Source: Elgaria multicarinata webbii (lineage: Eukaryota; Chordata; Lepidosauria; Squamata; Anguidae). From it: DNA of 64,000 nucleotides. The notes under the pieces were generated by a model. That model was not told the origin of the DNA. It saw nothing but the letters and a program-made list of their open reading frames with translations, and did no database searches. Where the stretch lies: NCBI RefSeq assembly GCF_023053635.1, contig NC_086182.1, forward strand, positions 32,845,501-32,909,500. Reading direction: 5' to 3'. The translations under genes were made by a program, and so were the position numbers. Shown in pieces: positions 34,221 through 47,400 of this stretch (position 1 is the first letter of the stretch; each line of letters begins with the position of its first letter).

Positions 34221-34381
34221 CAACAGCCCTGCCCTAGAGAGGCTTTCAGGAGCCACCCCCCTCCGGTGCCCCCTTGGCCGAGTAGACGCTAAGGCTTTTT
34301 TGGGTTGGAACCGTCACTTCGGAACCGGCGGCCTCCAAAGAGGCGTTTGGACCCCCAGTGCCTCGAATGGAGGGCGTCCCT

Positions 34382-34606
34382 TCAGGGCATGAAGCACTCC
34401 AAAGGGTTGCTGGAATCGGGCAGGACGTTGCAGTTCAGAGGCCACGGGACACCCTGGAGGGCGAGGGACTGCTGGCAACGTTGTTCGGCCCCCAGGCAGA
34501 CGGAACGGCATGGCTGCAGGACGCCCCCGTCCGGCGTGCATTTCGGGACAAAGAGGCTGCACATCAGCAAGCGCAGAGACGGGTAGCAAGAGAGCTCCTT
34601 CAGCAT
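34382..34606 (-). CDS. MFRP: MFRP exon 13 (frizzled C-terminal part)
   Basis: Acceptor ttttcag before ATGCTGAAGG, phase 0. Encodes [34 protein letters not shown] and PWPLNC, with eight of the ten frizzled cysteines, and ends FMP-TGA. Confidence 0.95.
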   Translation of the reverse strand: MLKELSCYPSLRLLMCSLFVPKCTPDGGVLQPCRSVCLGAEQRCQQSLALQGVPWPLNCNVLPDSSNPLECFMP

Positions 34607-35169
34607 CTGAAAAGCGAGCGAGGGGAAGGAACCGGTCAGGTGGTGGTGGCACACGCCGAACCAGAGAACCGAGCCTCCAGCAATGGGGTGGGAAGTGCCT
34701 CTCCTTGGCTTCTTCCCACTCCACTATGGAAAGGGTGGCCATATGGCCTTGTTTACAGAGGACAGACGTCCCTTCGAAGAACTGCCCAATCCAAATCCAA
34801 TAGAAGGAGCCACCAGAACTGTTGGCCGTGGTCAATCCAAGCCTGAATAGCTGGCTGAATGGGCAGGCGGGCAAGCCACGTGGTCCCACGCTTCCACAGT
34901 ATGGTGACATGATGTGGAGGCTGGCGGCTCGATCTCAGTGGGGCAGGAAATCCGCTCCGGGTTTCAGTCGGAGCCAGCCAGAACTTTAAAGGAAGCACCA
35001 GAGTCCTGACTGGTTCATAGCGAAAGCTAGAGCGGATTCAGCACCTTGGATAGCTTTTTTAGAGTTCTGACTGCCTCCAAGATGGCACGGAGATGTGGTA
35101 GTAACAGATTAATCAGCTGTGGGGCTGCTCAGAACACAATTTTGCTGGCATCCTTTTCCAAGGACAATG

Positions 35170-35219
<50 letters not shown>

Positions 35220-35271
35220 CTGTCTTTTTGTGGGGGGAGCCAAAGAAACATCATAGGATGCTGTGAAGATA

Positions 35272-35302
<31 letters not shown>

Positions 35303-38300
35303 CTCCTCCTCCTCCTCCTCCTCCTCCTCCCATTACTAGCAAATAGCATGAAAACCCCACAGTGTAGAAGAACCCGAAGGAACAATGGGCCAGGAGGAAG
35401 CAAAACGTTAAGGATCAAAACAGCAAAGCCCTTCTTGGCCTTTTGCACTCCCCTCCTCCCGACAAGGAAGCATAGCAACATAGGCAGCTGCTTTATATGG
35501 AGTCACACCTCTGGCCCAGTATTGTCAACACTGACTGGCAGCAACTGCTCTCCAGGGTTTCAGGCAGGTTTTCCCCCCCCTGCCCCACCTGCAGATGCCA
35601 GGGATCGAACCCGAGTCCTTCTGCATGCCAAGCAGGTGCTCTACCACTGAGCCAGGGCTCCTCCCGTAAATAGAGGGCATCCGTCCCTCTCCCTCCTCCA
35701 CCCACCCTCTTTCTCTCGCCTTCTGCCAAGCTCACCAGATAGTCCTGGAGCAGCTCTTCAGCCCCCTGCTGATCTGGAATAGTCAGCCAGATGTTGGGGA
35801 AGGAGGTGGTGTTGTAGCTGAGGCCCAGACACATCTCCACCGTGACCGGCTCACAGGACAGCTCTGTCAGGGGAAGGAAAGGAGAGGGACCCTGTCTTTT
35901 GAGGAGCACAAGAGCACATGAACCCCCTTGGCCAATCAGATGAAGGTTCCAGCCTGCTCAAGCTGGGGCTCAGCAATAGGCTCATGACACCCAACTCTAT
36001 GAAATCTTTTTTTTTTTTTCAGTTCATGCCAAGGAAGCTGTGAAAGGCCTTCACTGGCGTGGCAGGGATGAATTGGACCTGAGTTGACAAGCTGAGCCCC
36101 AATCCAGACAAGACATGGATTGGAGAATCCTGAAGCACGTCTGGCTGGCACCCTCATTCCTGTGAGATGTGGATACATTTGGAGTGATAAACAATAATAA
36201 AGACGATAGGGGATCAGTTACCTAGGGAGGTTGTGGCCTCTCCCACACTAGAGGCCTTCAGGGATGCTTTAGGGTGGATTCCTGCATTGAGCAGGGGGTT
36301 GGACTCAATGGCCTTGTAGGCCCCTTCCAACTCTGCTATTCTATGATTCTATGATTCTATATTGTGCTTTGGAGCACTGGGCTTCCATTGGTGGGTCGGG
36401 CGGGACCCACAATCGGGTTGCAGCTTGACCCCAAATGGGTTGGAACCCTGGTTAAAAATTAAGAAGTAGGGCCCCGTGTTTCATGATTGGGCAAACGTTG
36501 GGCCCCAGTTCTGAAACGCTTGAAGACGACTGCTTGAGGGTGTTCAAACCAAAGCCCGTTAGTGCATGATCTTGTTGCTGTGATGATGCTTTAAGGTAGG
36601 CCAGTACTGTTGCTCACCGCTAAGGGATGGAAAAGTCGAGACTGAGAAATGGTGTTTTCCCTAAGACCACCTAGTGAGATCACGTCACAGGTGAGGTTTG
36701 AAAGGCAGCTGTTTCGATTTGTGGCTTAGTTTCTGAGATGTGGCGCCATGGCCGGTGGTCAGGGGTAGGCATTGTTGGGCCACTGACCATAGGCCCCTGC
36801 AGCGTCCCCTCCTCTTCACCGCTGCAGCCTGCTTGTTCACCTGCCTCTCGCTCTGGCTCCAGCGGTGGTGAGAAGCAGGAGCAGGGGATGTGTGGCGTTG
36901 CCATCACCTGGCTAAGGCAAGAATCCCATTCCCGGAGGGAGGATTGCCACTCACCCAAAGTCAGGTAGGAGACGCTGGTGCAGTTGAATTCATCGCTTCC
37001 ATCTGGGCAGTCACGCCAGCCGTCGCACACCAGCTCCTGAGCCTGGCACTCGCCATTTCTGCAGGCAAACTCTAAGGAGCTGCAGGTTTCTGGTGACGGG
37101 GGTGAAAGAGAGGACAGCAGGACTTACGGCTGGCTAGCTTCACACTAGAACTCTGAACATGCTAAACGGCAGCATCAGCATTCGAGTTTCACGCAGGTGG
37201 CCATTTTCAGAAGAAGGATGAGGGCCTAGTTGTTATGATTCTCAGATCATTTGGAGATGGCCTCTATTCCAACCTCTGCCACCGAACTCTCCGTGGGCGC
37301 CTCACGTAACCCTTTCATTTTTTTAAAAAAGCTAACAGCTTCAGTTCCTTATCTGAAAAACTGGAAAACTCTGCAGAGATGACCTAGGGGGAATTAAAAG
37401 CTAAACATTTTGCAATTCCATCTCAGTGGAAAGAAAGGCTGAGAATCTAGTCGGACTCCCTGTGCCAGTTTGCACAATACAACAACCCACCATGGGTTAT
37501 TTAACCTACAGTGAGGCTGTGGTGCATGCAGGGTGGATAGGTTGGTGGGTGGTGGCCACCATTTTGCATATCCAACCCCTACTTGGGGGTTGTTGTGTTG
37601 TGCAATCCCAGCGAGGGAAGATTAAACCACCCTCCCATAACCCTAGAAGAGACCATGACACCACAACCCTAGAGCGAGAGTTAGATATGCAAAGTGGTGC
37701 CCGTGGCAGCTTGTTGTGGGTTAAATAACCCATGACAAGCTGTGCTGTGTTGTGTGAACCAGGGCTGTGTGTGTGACAGACAGTGTTTGGCTTAAATACT
37801 TTTGAACATACTTTGTTTCAATTCCCTGTCAAATTGCTGCATTGCTCCAGCAGGCATCCATATTCCCAGAATTCCATTTTCATGCTTTGATTGCAAGCCT
37901 TGAACCCCCCAAATACCTTGACCCCCACATCACTGGGACTACAACTGTTGACATTTACTTAACCTCCACAATGCTCTCTCTCTCTCTCTCTTTCTGCCTT
38001 AATCTGCATGGGAGCAGAGGTCATGCAAGGCATCCTTTCCTGCATGTTCCCAATCTGGATGAGTGACTCATGTACTGTTTAGATTGTAATTTTCAATGTT
38101 AAGATGCCCTTGGGGAAAAAAAAATAAAGCTTCAACTTTGGAAATCTGTTTCTTAGGCAACAATTTACATTTTGTCCAAATTGGTAATCTGAGTGTGTGA
38201 ATCCCAGCCACACCTGGGAATGTTCAAACTCCGGAAAGGAGTATTAGGGCTTCTGGTCAACTGTTATTTTGTTAAGTTAATAGTCCATATAGGATGGCCA

Positions 38301-38932
38301 CTTCTGCATGGGACTTTTCAGCTGGGAAGAGACAAAGCAGTAATTATAGAAACCAAAAGACAAAAAACCCCTAACTACCAAAGTGTATGTAATCCCAGAA
38401 GGCCTTGAAGCTGTGAATAAACAAATGCCGTTCTTCTCCGGGGATGTGACCCTATCTTCCTCCACCCATGTGCCACCTCAAGACTTTAATTTCTGTAGCT
38501 GAGGATTCTCTTCCATCGCTGAGAGAAGTGGAAAACTGACGTGGCAGGATGGAAGGCAGAAGCTTCCTGCTTTTGGAGTTGTAGTTTCTGGGAACAGAGA
38601 TGCTCAGGACTATCGCTCGGAATGTTCAGCTCCCATTTAAAGAAAAGAAAAATCAAGTTTCTAGTCCTTTTCATTAACCAGATGTGCTGACAATTGTATC
38701 CAATTTTCTCAGAAAGCAGCAAACCTATTCTCACCTCTCAGGTGACCTCTAGCCAATGAATGCAAAGGCACTGGGGGATGGGTGTTGATAGACAGTTGGC
38801 ACTTTTAAAATGTCTTCATTGCATTGCATTAAAATTACTTCATGCATTAAAATTATTTGATTTTAAATACCCCCCACCCACAGCCCTGCTTTAAATGCAC
38901 AAGACAACTTGCTGGTTTTATTTATTTATTGC

Positions 38933-38969
<37 letters not shown>

Positions 38970-41450
38970 CTGCCCAATAGCCGAAGCTCTCTGGATGGTT
39001 CACAAAAATAGTTGGGGGGCTTGGCTCTTTTGCATTGACTTATGACGTCCCCGCCCCTCTTCACAGTGTGTCCTCAGCTCGGCTTCCCCAATAAATTTTC
39101 TGGCAGCAGAACTGCAATTGTCCCAAAGCTCTGGAATGACCCCCCTTCTACCTGGAAGAATGGGAAGTAATCTATTATAGTACAAGAGGATGTCTGTCTG
39201 TCCGTCAATCTATTGGTCAGCACCATCGTGCCAAGACTGTAAAACCTAGACACCTGAAGCATGGCATGCATTCTAAAGGGACCCTATAATTATGCATCTC
39301 TGGGTTATTGTGTTCTTAAAACCCATTAATTATTGGAAATTCATTTAAATGTGTCCATGTAGTTAAATAGGTCCCAGTGACATCTTTAGCCACTAGGTGG
39401 AAGACTTCCCAAACCAGCACATAGCTTTGCAGTCCATACAGTTTGAAGTCAGGGATGATTAGGAGCCTGAGTTATAGGCTTGCCCCCTCCCCGCTGTTGT
39501 GGGGCAGCTTCGCCCCTCAGGAACGGAATGGACAGACCCCTCTCTCAGGGGTGCACCATGGCAGGAGCTGTGCCTAGAGGTGCCAGCAAGCAAACATGGC
39601 TTCACTCAAACAGGGCGGGCGCAATGTGTACAACTCTTGACAGCTGTGTAAGTTTGCTTGAAGGTTTCGCTGTATCAAACTAAGGGCTGTTCTCCTTTTT
39701 GGAATTCACTAGTAATTTTTAAAAAGGAGGGGGTACCTCTCAGTTGCCCCCCTCCCCCAGTGCGCATTCACAGCTGTCAGCCCACAGGCATCAAGGCCTA
39801 CCTGGGGAAGGAAAGTCTCTTTTGATGCAGCCAACTCTCCTCTGAAGAAAGGGTATTCATGGCAAAAGTGGAGAAGAGAGCTGGCCAGCCCCCCATTCTA
39901 CCTCAGCTGGTGGCAGACCAAAGCACCAGGAGTCCTCATCACCTACTTTCTGTGGCACTGTGGGCACGGTAGGTGGCAAAGAATCCATCGTCCGCGATTC
40001 CCTCATCTGCCACAAACAGGACCGTCATGACGTGTTGCGATGAGGTTAGAACAGGCGGCACGTTGGAGCTGCAGAATCTGCGACGACAAGAAGGCAGCTG
40101 GATTTGTAGACAGGTACCCACATTGAGATGCAGGGGGAGGGGAGAATATTCTCTGGAGGCAAAGTAAGCACTGAGCAGACAAACGCTGCACAGCCTGAGA
40201 GATGTTTCATCTTGCCTCCAGTGATTAATTCCCTGACCAGGGGTGTTGCTAGACACAGAAAAGATTTGGGGCCCAGGTCTGTAGGACACAAATCTGCATA
40301 ATATTTGCTTATGCTGATTTATATCTAGATATGCAAATGCAGAAGTAATTACTAGGTTTGCTTTAAATTTCACAGGAGGCAAAGACAACCAATTAATTTC
40401 TCATCCATATAATCTAAAATAAAATGCATTCTTCAATAAATTTGACGAACATCCTCGAGAATAAAAGCTCATAAAATTGGACCCTAGTAGAGGGATAGAA
40501 CCAAAACTGGGAAAGGAAAATAAAAACCTGGGAAGGGGAACATGGGAAAGGGTGCAGGATTGATCTCATTTGCTGTGGGCGTTCATTCCAAATTCGTGCA
40601 ACCTGTCTGAAGTCCTCCCTGGAAACGTCTGGAGCAACGGCTGGAAAATGGTAACCGTTGGAATTCCTCAATGCATTATGGGAGACAAGAAGACGCCGTA
40701 CCTGCCCAGGATGCTGGTCGTCCCCATTCCCACACTGTCGTATACCTCCACGAAGTCGTAGTTGCAGTCTTCCTGCGACTCCAGGCTGAAGTTGAGGAAA
40801 CGCAAGTCGATCACGTGGCCCAGGGGCACTGAGATATGCCAGAGGCACAGCTGGAAGGGAAAGACACATTCAGGAGCTGGTTTGCTCCCCCCACCCTCCG
40901 CTCCTGTGTTTCAGTGGGGCAGTGACAGCCATTTCGCCCCCACCCACTCCCTAGAACAACCTTGCTCAACTGGGCGCCATGTCATAGGCCGTGCTGACTG
41001 GGAATTACTGGGCTCCCACAAATCTGGAGCAATCCAGGTTGGGGAAGGCTTCCCTAGAAGTAACATCAGCAGGGTGCTGGTGAAATGGCCCCATTTTTCT
41101 GCCTCTTCACACTAAGGGGGGTTCTGGGGAAGGTGACAGTGATCCCCCTAGAGATATGGGGTGGGGAACAGGGGGAAATGGGGGGGGGGAACTGGAAAAA
41201 ATGTAACCAATATTTTTCCTGCCCACAGAAGGATTTGTAGAAAATTTGGAAGAAAAATACCCCCCCACACACACACTGAATTCCCTTTTCCCTGCATTTT
41301 CCCGTCCCCCCACTCCAAGGCCTTCACATCTCTGGAAGCTCTCCCCCACCCCTCCCCAAATCTCTGGAGGCACATTTTTAATTGATCCAAATTGAGCCAC
41401 CTTTTTAATTTATCCTCTCTCTTTTCAATTTGTGAAAATGGATATAAACA

Positions 41451-41493
<43 letters not shown>

Positions 41494-44400
41494 GCCTTTA
41501 TATACCGCCCCATAGCCAAAGCTCTCTGGGCAGTTTACAAAGATTAAAACGCAGAAGATTAAAAACAAATATGCAAAAATTAAAACCATGAAAAGCACGA
41601 AAATAGAGCACAATACATGTAAATAATTATATGGTCTATTACAAAAACTGTATAAAATAAAAAGTGCTCAATGCTACTCATGAAAAACGTTTCAGAATAG
41701 TTGTAGATTGATCAACTATAAATATCACAGCTGTCGTGGTTCCAGTGAGTATAGAAACAACTGGATTTGGGTCTTTTTGTTTCATTTTCATTTTAAAAAA
41801 GATATTATATTATAGCTTAAGATTATTACTTTGAATATTTAAGTTTTTTTAAAAAAGTCTATCTAAAATCTGAATTTCAAAAGTGAAATTTGATCACATT
41901 TGAAATTCAAGTCAATTCTGGAATATTGCGACATTTTGAATTTCTGTGCACATTTGATTTCAGCTCAAAGGCCAGGCAGCGAAACTTATGCTGTTCTGCT
42001 CTTGATAAAGCGGTTGCTAATAGAGGGAAGGGTCTGTACCACTGGGCCTGCTGACTATTTGTCAAAGGCCCTCGATTGCAATAACTTTTGCAGGAACTGA
42101 GGCAGGGCTGGGTCACATCCTGCCTGTTATTAGAGTCTTGCATTGCTGAGAGGCAAAAGCATCCCTGCTCAGTGGCGTGGAGCACCCACAGTCCAGTGGG
42201 GCATGGAGACAGTAGAGAGGGCTCTCTATCTTCTGGCCCATGAGCTGATTCTAGCCCACACTTACCTGCAGATGTGGGTATGGCTGGGGGTAATTTGGGG
42301 AGAAGAATTGTCCCTCCAAGCTGGTCAGAGTCCCCCCACAACCTGGAAGGAGAAAAACAACATTATCATGATAGATGGGCTTTCATCACAGGCACTAGTC
42401 TGCATGTGCTAAGATGTATGCAAATTTAAGAATAAGTTGTATAATTTAAATAAAAATACAATAGATACCATAGCCATGCCTTCAGTCTCCAGGGTCATCT
42501 CCTCTGCTCTAAAGGGAACTTTGTGCCAAGGTTTAAATGAAAAGGCGACTGAGGAAGACATTGCTAGAGGCTTCTCAGAACATGCAATGGCATGGAGAAG
42601 GTTGGCAGAGAGAAACTGGGCTTCCTCTCGAGTACAACCCAGGGTCACGCAATGACACTGATTGGTATCAGAAGAATGGATGGACTGTGCAGAATGAATG
42701 GGTGGAACTCAGAAGATGAGGCCATAGCTACTGACCTAGATGGCGTTAAGTAGGAGAAGACAAATACAGAGAGGAGGAGGAGGAGAAGAAGGAGGCAGCG
42801 AGGTCCTCTGAATAGCCATGACGGCTCTATAGAACCTCTATGCGCAAAAGCGGTCTGTCACTTAATCCCAATTGCTGACCAGAAAGGGAGGCCTGTGGCC
42901 TTCATGCTCAGCTTGTGGGTGTCCCAGATTTATCTGCTTGGCTGCTGTAGAAAACACCTGTCCTGACAAAGCACTAGACCTAGGGGACGGGGATTTCAAC
43001 ATTGTACTGTCTATGCAGGGCAGGCCAAGGCTCACATCAGGACCTTGGAGAGCGCACTGGAGGAAGTTGCTGGCAGGAGCATTCTCCAGTAAAGAGCTGT
43101 TGTCTCAGCAAAGAGCTGTAGTCAACTGAGGCCATAAGAAGGGTGGTAGGACCTGGTCCTCCAGTTGCTCACCCACTACCGACTGCACCTCTTAAAGGGC
43201 CAGTGTCTGCTTCTGAAGTCTCATGCTCCAATCTGGCTGAGGGATAGGAGAAGCTACTATCGCTTTCAGGCTGTGAGGATATAAAAGCGGGTGCCAAGGG
43301 CTCTGAATTTGAGTCCTCCTTGGGATAATGGGTAGCCTCAGAATGAGGAGACATGACAATATTGAACTAGATAGACTTCAGTTCTCATCCAGCAGAGCAC
43401 CCCATGATGTTCTTAACTACTTCATCATTAGAAAAGGCAAATCACAATTTCATTTTTGAAGTTGTTCCCCCAATATTTGTATTTCCCACCTCTTTGTGCC
43501 ATTTCTCCCCCTGCAACCATTTTTTGAGCATTGCTTCACTGCATTATCGGGTTCCACCCTGCAGCCGTACCTTTGTGCTTCGTGCTACAATTGGCTTCGT
43601 CTCTCTTGTCTTGACAATCATGGTAACCATCGCACACTTCAGTTGGGAGGAGGCACCGTCCGTGGTCACAGAGAAATTCATCCCAGGAACAGTTCTCTAG
43701 AAAAGACAAATGCCCCCAGAGGGCAAGAGGATAAGAATACAAACCAGCTTGTTCTGGAACTGGTTTTAACTCTCTTGGGTTCTCCCTCCTCTCTAAGGGA
43801 CCTTGAGAATTGTAGTTTTGTGAGGGGTATGTGTCACTGGGCCTGTTTAGCCTGGAGAAGAGAAGATGGAGGGGAGACATGATAGCACTCTTCAAATACT
43901 TGAAAGGTTGTCACACATGGGAGGGCCAGGATCTCTTCTCGATCCTCCCAGAGTGCAGGACACGGAATAACGGGCTGAAGTTACAGGAAGCCGGATTCCG
44001 GCTGGACATCAGGAAAAACTACCTGACTGTTAGAGCAGTACGACAATGGAACCAGTGACCTAGGGAGGTTGTGGGCTCTCCCACACTAGAGGCCTTCAAG
44101 AGGCAGCTGGACAGCCATCTGTCAGGGATGCTTCAAGGTGGATTCCTGCATTGAACAGGGGGTTGGACTGGATGGCCTTATAGGCCCCTTCCAACTCTAC
44201 AATTCTAGATTCTATGAGAACTCTTAAAAAAGAAGTGCAATCCTATAGTTTCTAGGGTGGTGTTGGTAGAGGTAGTGGAGAAACTATGACGGTTTCAAAA
44301 CTGCTTCAAATGGGTTTGGGATTTTAGAACAGGGTTGTCTTTCAGTTTGTTTCCTGAACTTGAATTTTCCTATACTCGAGAACAAAATTAGCCAAAGTAC

Positions 44401-47400
44401 ACACACGGCCAGAGTTTATAACTCAATGCTTGGATAACTCTTTGCCCCAATTCTCATCTTGCCCCCTCTCTGGTGATGTTTTGGCTACGGTATTTCACTG
44501 TGCTTATGGATTTGAATAACAACTTCCTCCTCTGTTGCTAATTTCTCTGGCTGTTTATGTTTTATTTAAGTCATTGGCGGTTGCATGCTTTTTGTTTTAT
44601 TGTTTATATTATTGATTAGTTTTAATTACTGTTAGTCAACCCAGGGATCCCTTATGGGACTAAACGTCAGAATATTTAATAATAAATGAAGAAATAGACA
44701 CTTTCTTCCCACCATTACTAGGAATAGCCAGGGTTTGGATAGAACGCTTTGATGGCTCTCTCCTTACCCCCAAAGAGAATTCCTCATGCTCCTCCTTAGG
44801 CATGTACATTATTGCATAAAATCCATTTCTGTTTTGCAGTTTGCCAGCTGCCTTTTGTGCCATCAGAGGAGTCAGATACTTTTTTCTGTTTCCAAATTTG
44901 CACAAATTGGCTCATGTGAAAATGCACAATTTCCCCCAATTTGCACATCTTCACACTTTAGCCTATGGGGGAAATGTGCATTTTTGGCCAGGCTTTTAAA
45001 AAAAACTTCTGGGCATATTTTTCTACAGTGAAATTTGTGCAAAATTCCCAAAGGCTAGAGAAATGGCCTGCAAGTCCACGAAATCCACCGGACGGGGAAA
45101 AAGCTGGTCCGCTGTGGAATCCATGAGTTGGAGTCATAAAATTCCGAATTCACTTGGTTCTGTTTCAGATTTCACTGACATCCTACTCCCCCCCCCACAC
45201 CCTTTGACCATCCCCCTAAGTTGAGGGCACTCACTTTCGCTGGGTGGAATGGCTCGATACGTGGCCCTGAAGCCGGTGGCAGCAGTGTTATCATCCGACA
45301 CAAAGATGACTTGCAGCCGGCTGGAGTTGCTGTTGATTGTCGCAGGCGTCACAGAGCCGCAGAACCTGCAAAAGCCACCTGGTAAACAAGGGAGCCAAAA
45401 GCAACAGCTAGCATCTTCCCACAGCCCCCTGGAAGAGGGAACAGGTAGGCGTACAGCGGGTGTGTTGAACTCTAGGCCAGTAGGCCAAATTCCACAGATG
45501 ACCACTGTCATGTTCCTCAGAACACTCCTGCTTTCGATGTGAGGCAAATGGCGAGGCTTGCTAAGTAATCCACAAAGCTTTTATTAAGCAACAAACGTCT
45601 CTTCTACCTGAAGAGAGTCTAACCGCTTGGAAACGTCCCCCTAGGCAAAACTGTGCAAACTAAGCAAGACAATTGTCCATTCAAGAAGAATAGGAAGCCA
45701 CTTCCCAAACGGCCCATAACTTCAGAGAGCCTGGTGCGGAGGCAGGTTCTGGCGTAATCAAACTGACTTTCTCACACCTTCCTTCCGCCCTGTGTGTTTG
45801 AGCTTCTGGCGGACCCTAGCATCAGCTAGCTTGTTGGGACGCTCACCTCCGGAAGAAAGCTCACTTCCCACTGAGTGTGTAAGATTTGGCCTTGAGGAGA
45901 TAAGCTCTGGAGAGGGCTGACTCCCAGCTGGGGAATCCCCCGTGAGAGCTTCCTCCCCCACTGGTACGTGCTGGCTGGTGTCTGGCGCTGCATCTTCTAG
46001 TTCTGAATCTGATTCTGATTGATTACCTGAAACATCTTCTCCCAAGGCAGGGGCAGTAGGGTAAGACATGACAGCCACATTCCCTTCTCCAGGGCCCCCA
46101 CCCCTAATTCTCTCAACTGCTGGTGGTTTGTGGGTTTCCTAGCTTTTGCACAGTTTTCTCCCCTCCATTCTAAAAAGTTAAAATGCCTCTCTTAAGATTT
46201 AGTTACTAGCAAGTAAGAGCTTTAAGCCAAAGAACACTGGCATTCTGGGTAGTGGAGGCTGGTGGCTTCGATGTCAGTGGTACAATGAATCCACTCCGGG
46301 TTTCAGTCGGAACCAGTCAGGGCTCTAAAGGAGCTTGATTTGCAAGGTGCTGTGTGCTTCTGGGCAATATTTATTTATTTATTACATTTATATACCGCCC
46401 CATAGCTGAAGCTCTCTGGGCGGTTTACAAAAGTTAAAAACAGTAAACATTAGAAGTATACAAAATTTAAAACCATCAAAAACAACAGTATAAAAACAAC
46501 AGTATCCATTTAAAAACAACTTTTCTGGGGTCCATTAAAAACAAACTTAGCGTTGTTAAATGCTGTTAAATGCCTGGGAGAAGAGAAAAGCCTTGACCTG
46601 GCGCCTGAAAGGTAACAGTGCTGGCGCCAGGTGAGCCTCATCGGGGAGACCATTGCACAGTCGGGGGGCCACCACCGAAAAGGGTTGTCTCAGCAAAGTC
46701 CATTGGGCAAAGTCCCTTTCAGTCCAAGGACAAAATTTAGTTCTGGAGATGCTCCTGGGAGTTGCACTCCAGTGATGAGTGGATCCAAAGGCAAAATGGA
46801 CACTTACTGGACTAGATGGACCTTGGTCTGATCCAGCAAGAATGCAAGAACATCAGAAGAGCCCTGATGCTGGATCAAACCAAGGGTCCATCTCGCCCAG
46901 CATTCTGTTCACACAGTGGCCAGGCAGCTGTAGACCAGGGACCAACAAAGCAGGACATGAATTTAACAGCACCTTCCCGCCCATCTTCCTTAACCACTAG
47001 TTTGGGCTCTCAGTTATGGATCTCGTTGGGATTTTAAGAGTGGGGAGGCAATACCAAGATGTAAAAGCATTGCAGTTGACAAGACGCCATTTCACAAGAT
47101 TGAAATAGTACGTTTTTGACTTTGAACTACATGCAAAACTACCCTCTTGTTTCTCAGTGTTCCCCACTTGTGGTACGTTCCAGCTGCCACCACTCAGTGG
47201 GTGGGGGAGACACAGCCGTAGGAACTAGCAGCCTTGTGAAATTCAAATGCACAAGACAGAAGCCATGAATTGGACTAGAAATCCAACCCTCCTCCCTCTC
47301 AGACGTGTACGGCTTATGACAACTGGATAAAATGGAGAGGAGAAAGCTCAGGTACACTGCCTTGAGAATTCTTTGGAGGGAAGGCAGGATATAAATGTAA

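Noticed and set aside
34314-34910. 198-codon minus-strand frame over MFRP exon 13
   Set aside because: A shadow frame of the GC-rich frizzled exon. The true frame is the one with ten frizzled cysteines.
35251-35481. Poly-Arg / poly-Gly / poly-Ser frames
   Set aside because: All are readings of the (CCT)18 microsatellite.
35475-35663. tRNA gene suggested by A and B boxes
   Set aside because: The boxes belong to a repeated tRNA-derived SINE; a full cloverleaf is not present.
40414-40869. 151-codon minus-strand frame over MFRP exon 9
   Set aside because: It is a different frame from the one that encodes the CUB2 core and joins the other exons.
41148-41519. Open frame with poly-Asn
   Set aside because: It reads through the (ATT)n microsatellite and LINE tail in intron 8.
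43831-44058. 75-codon frame with [11 protein letters not shown]
   Set aside because: This is the end of the CR1 reverse-transcriptase ORF, repeated at 17322, 25242 and 60831.
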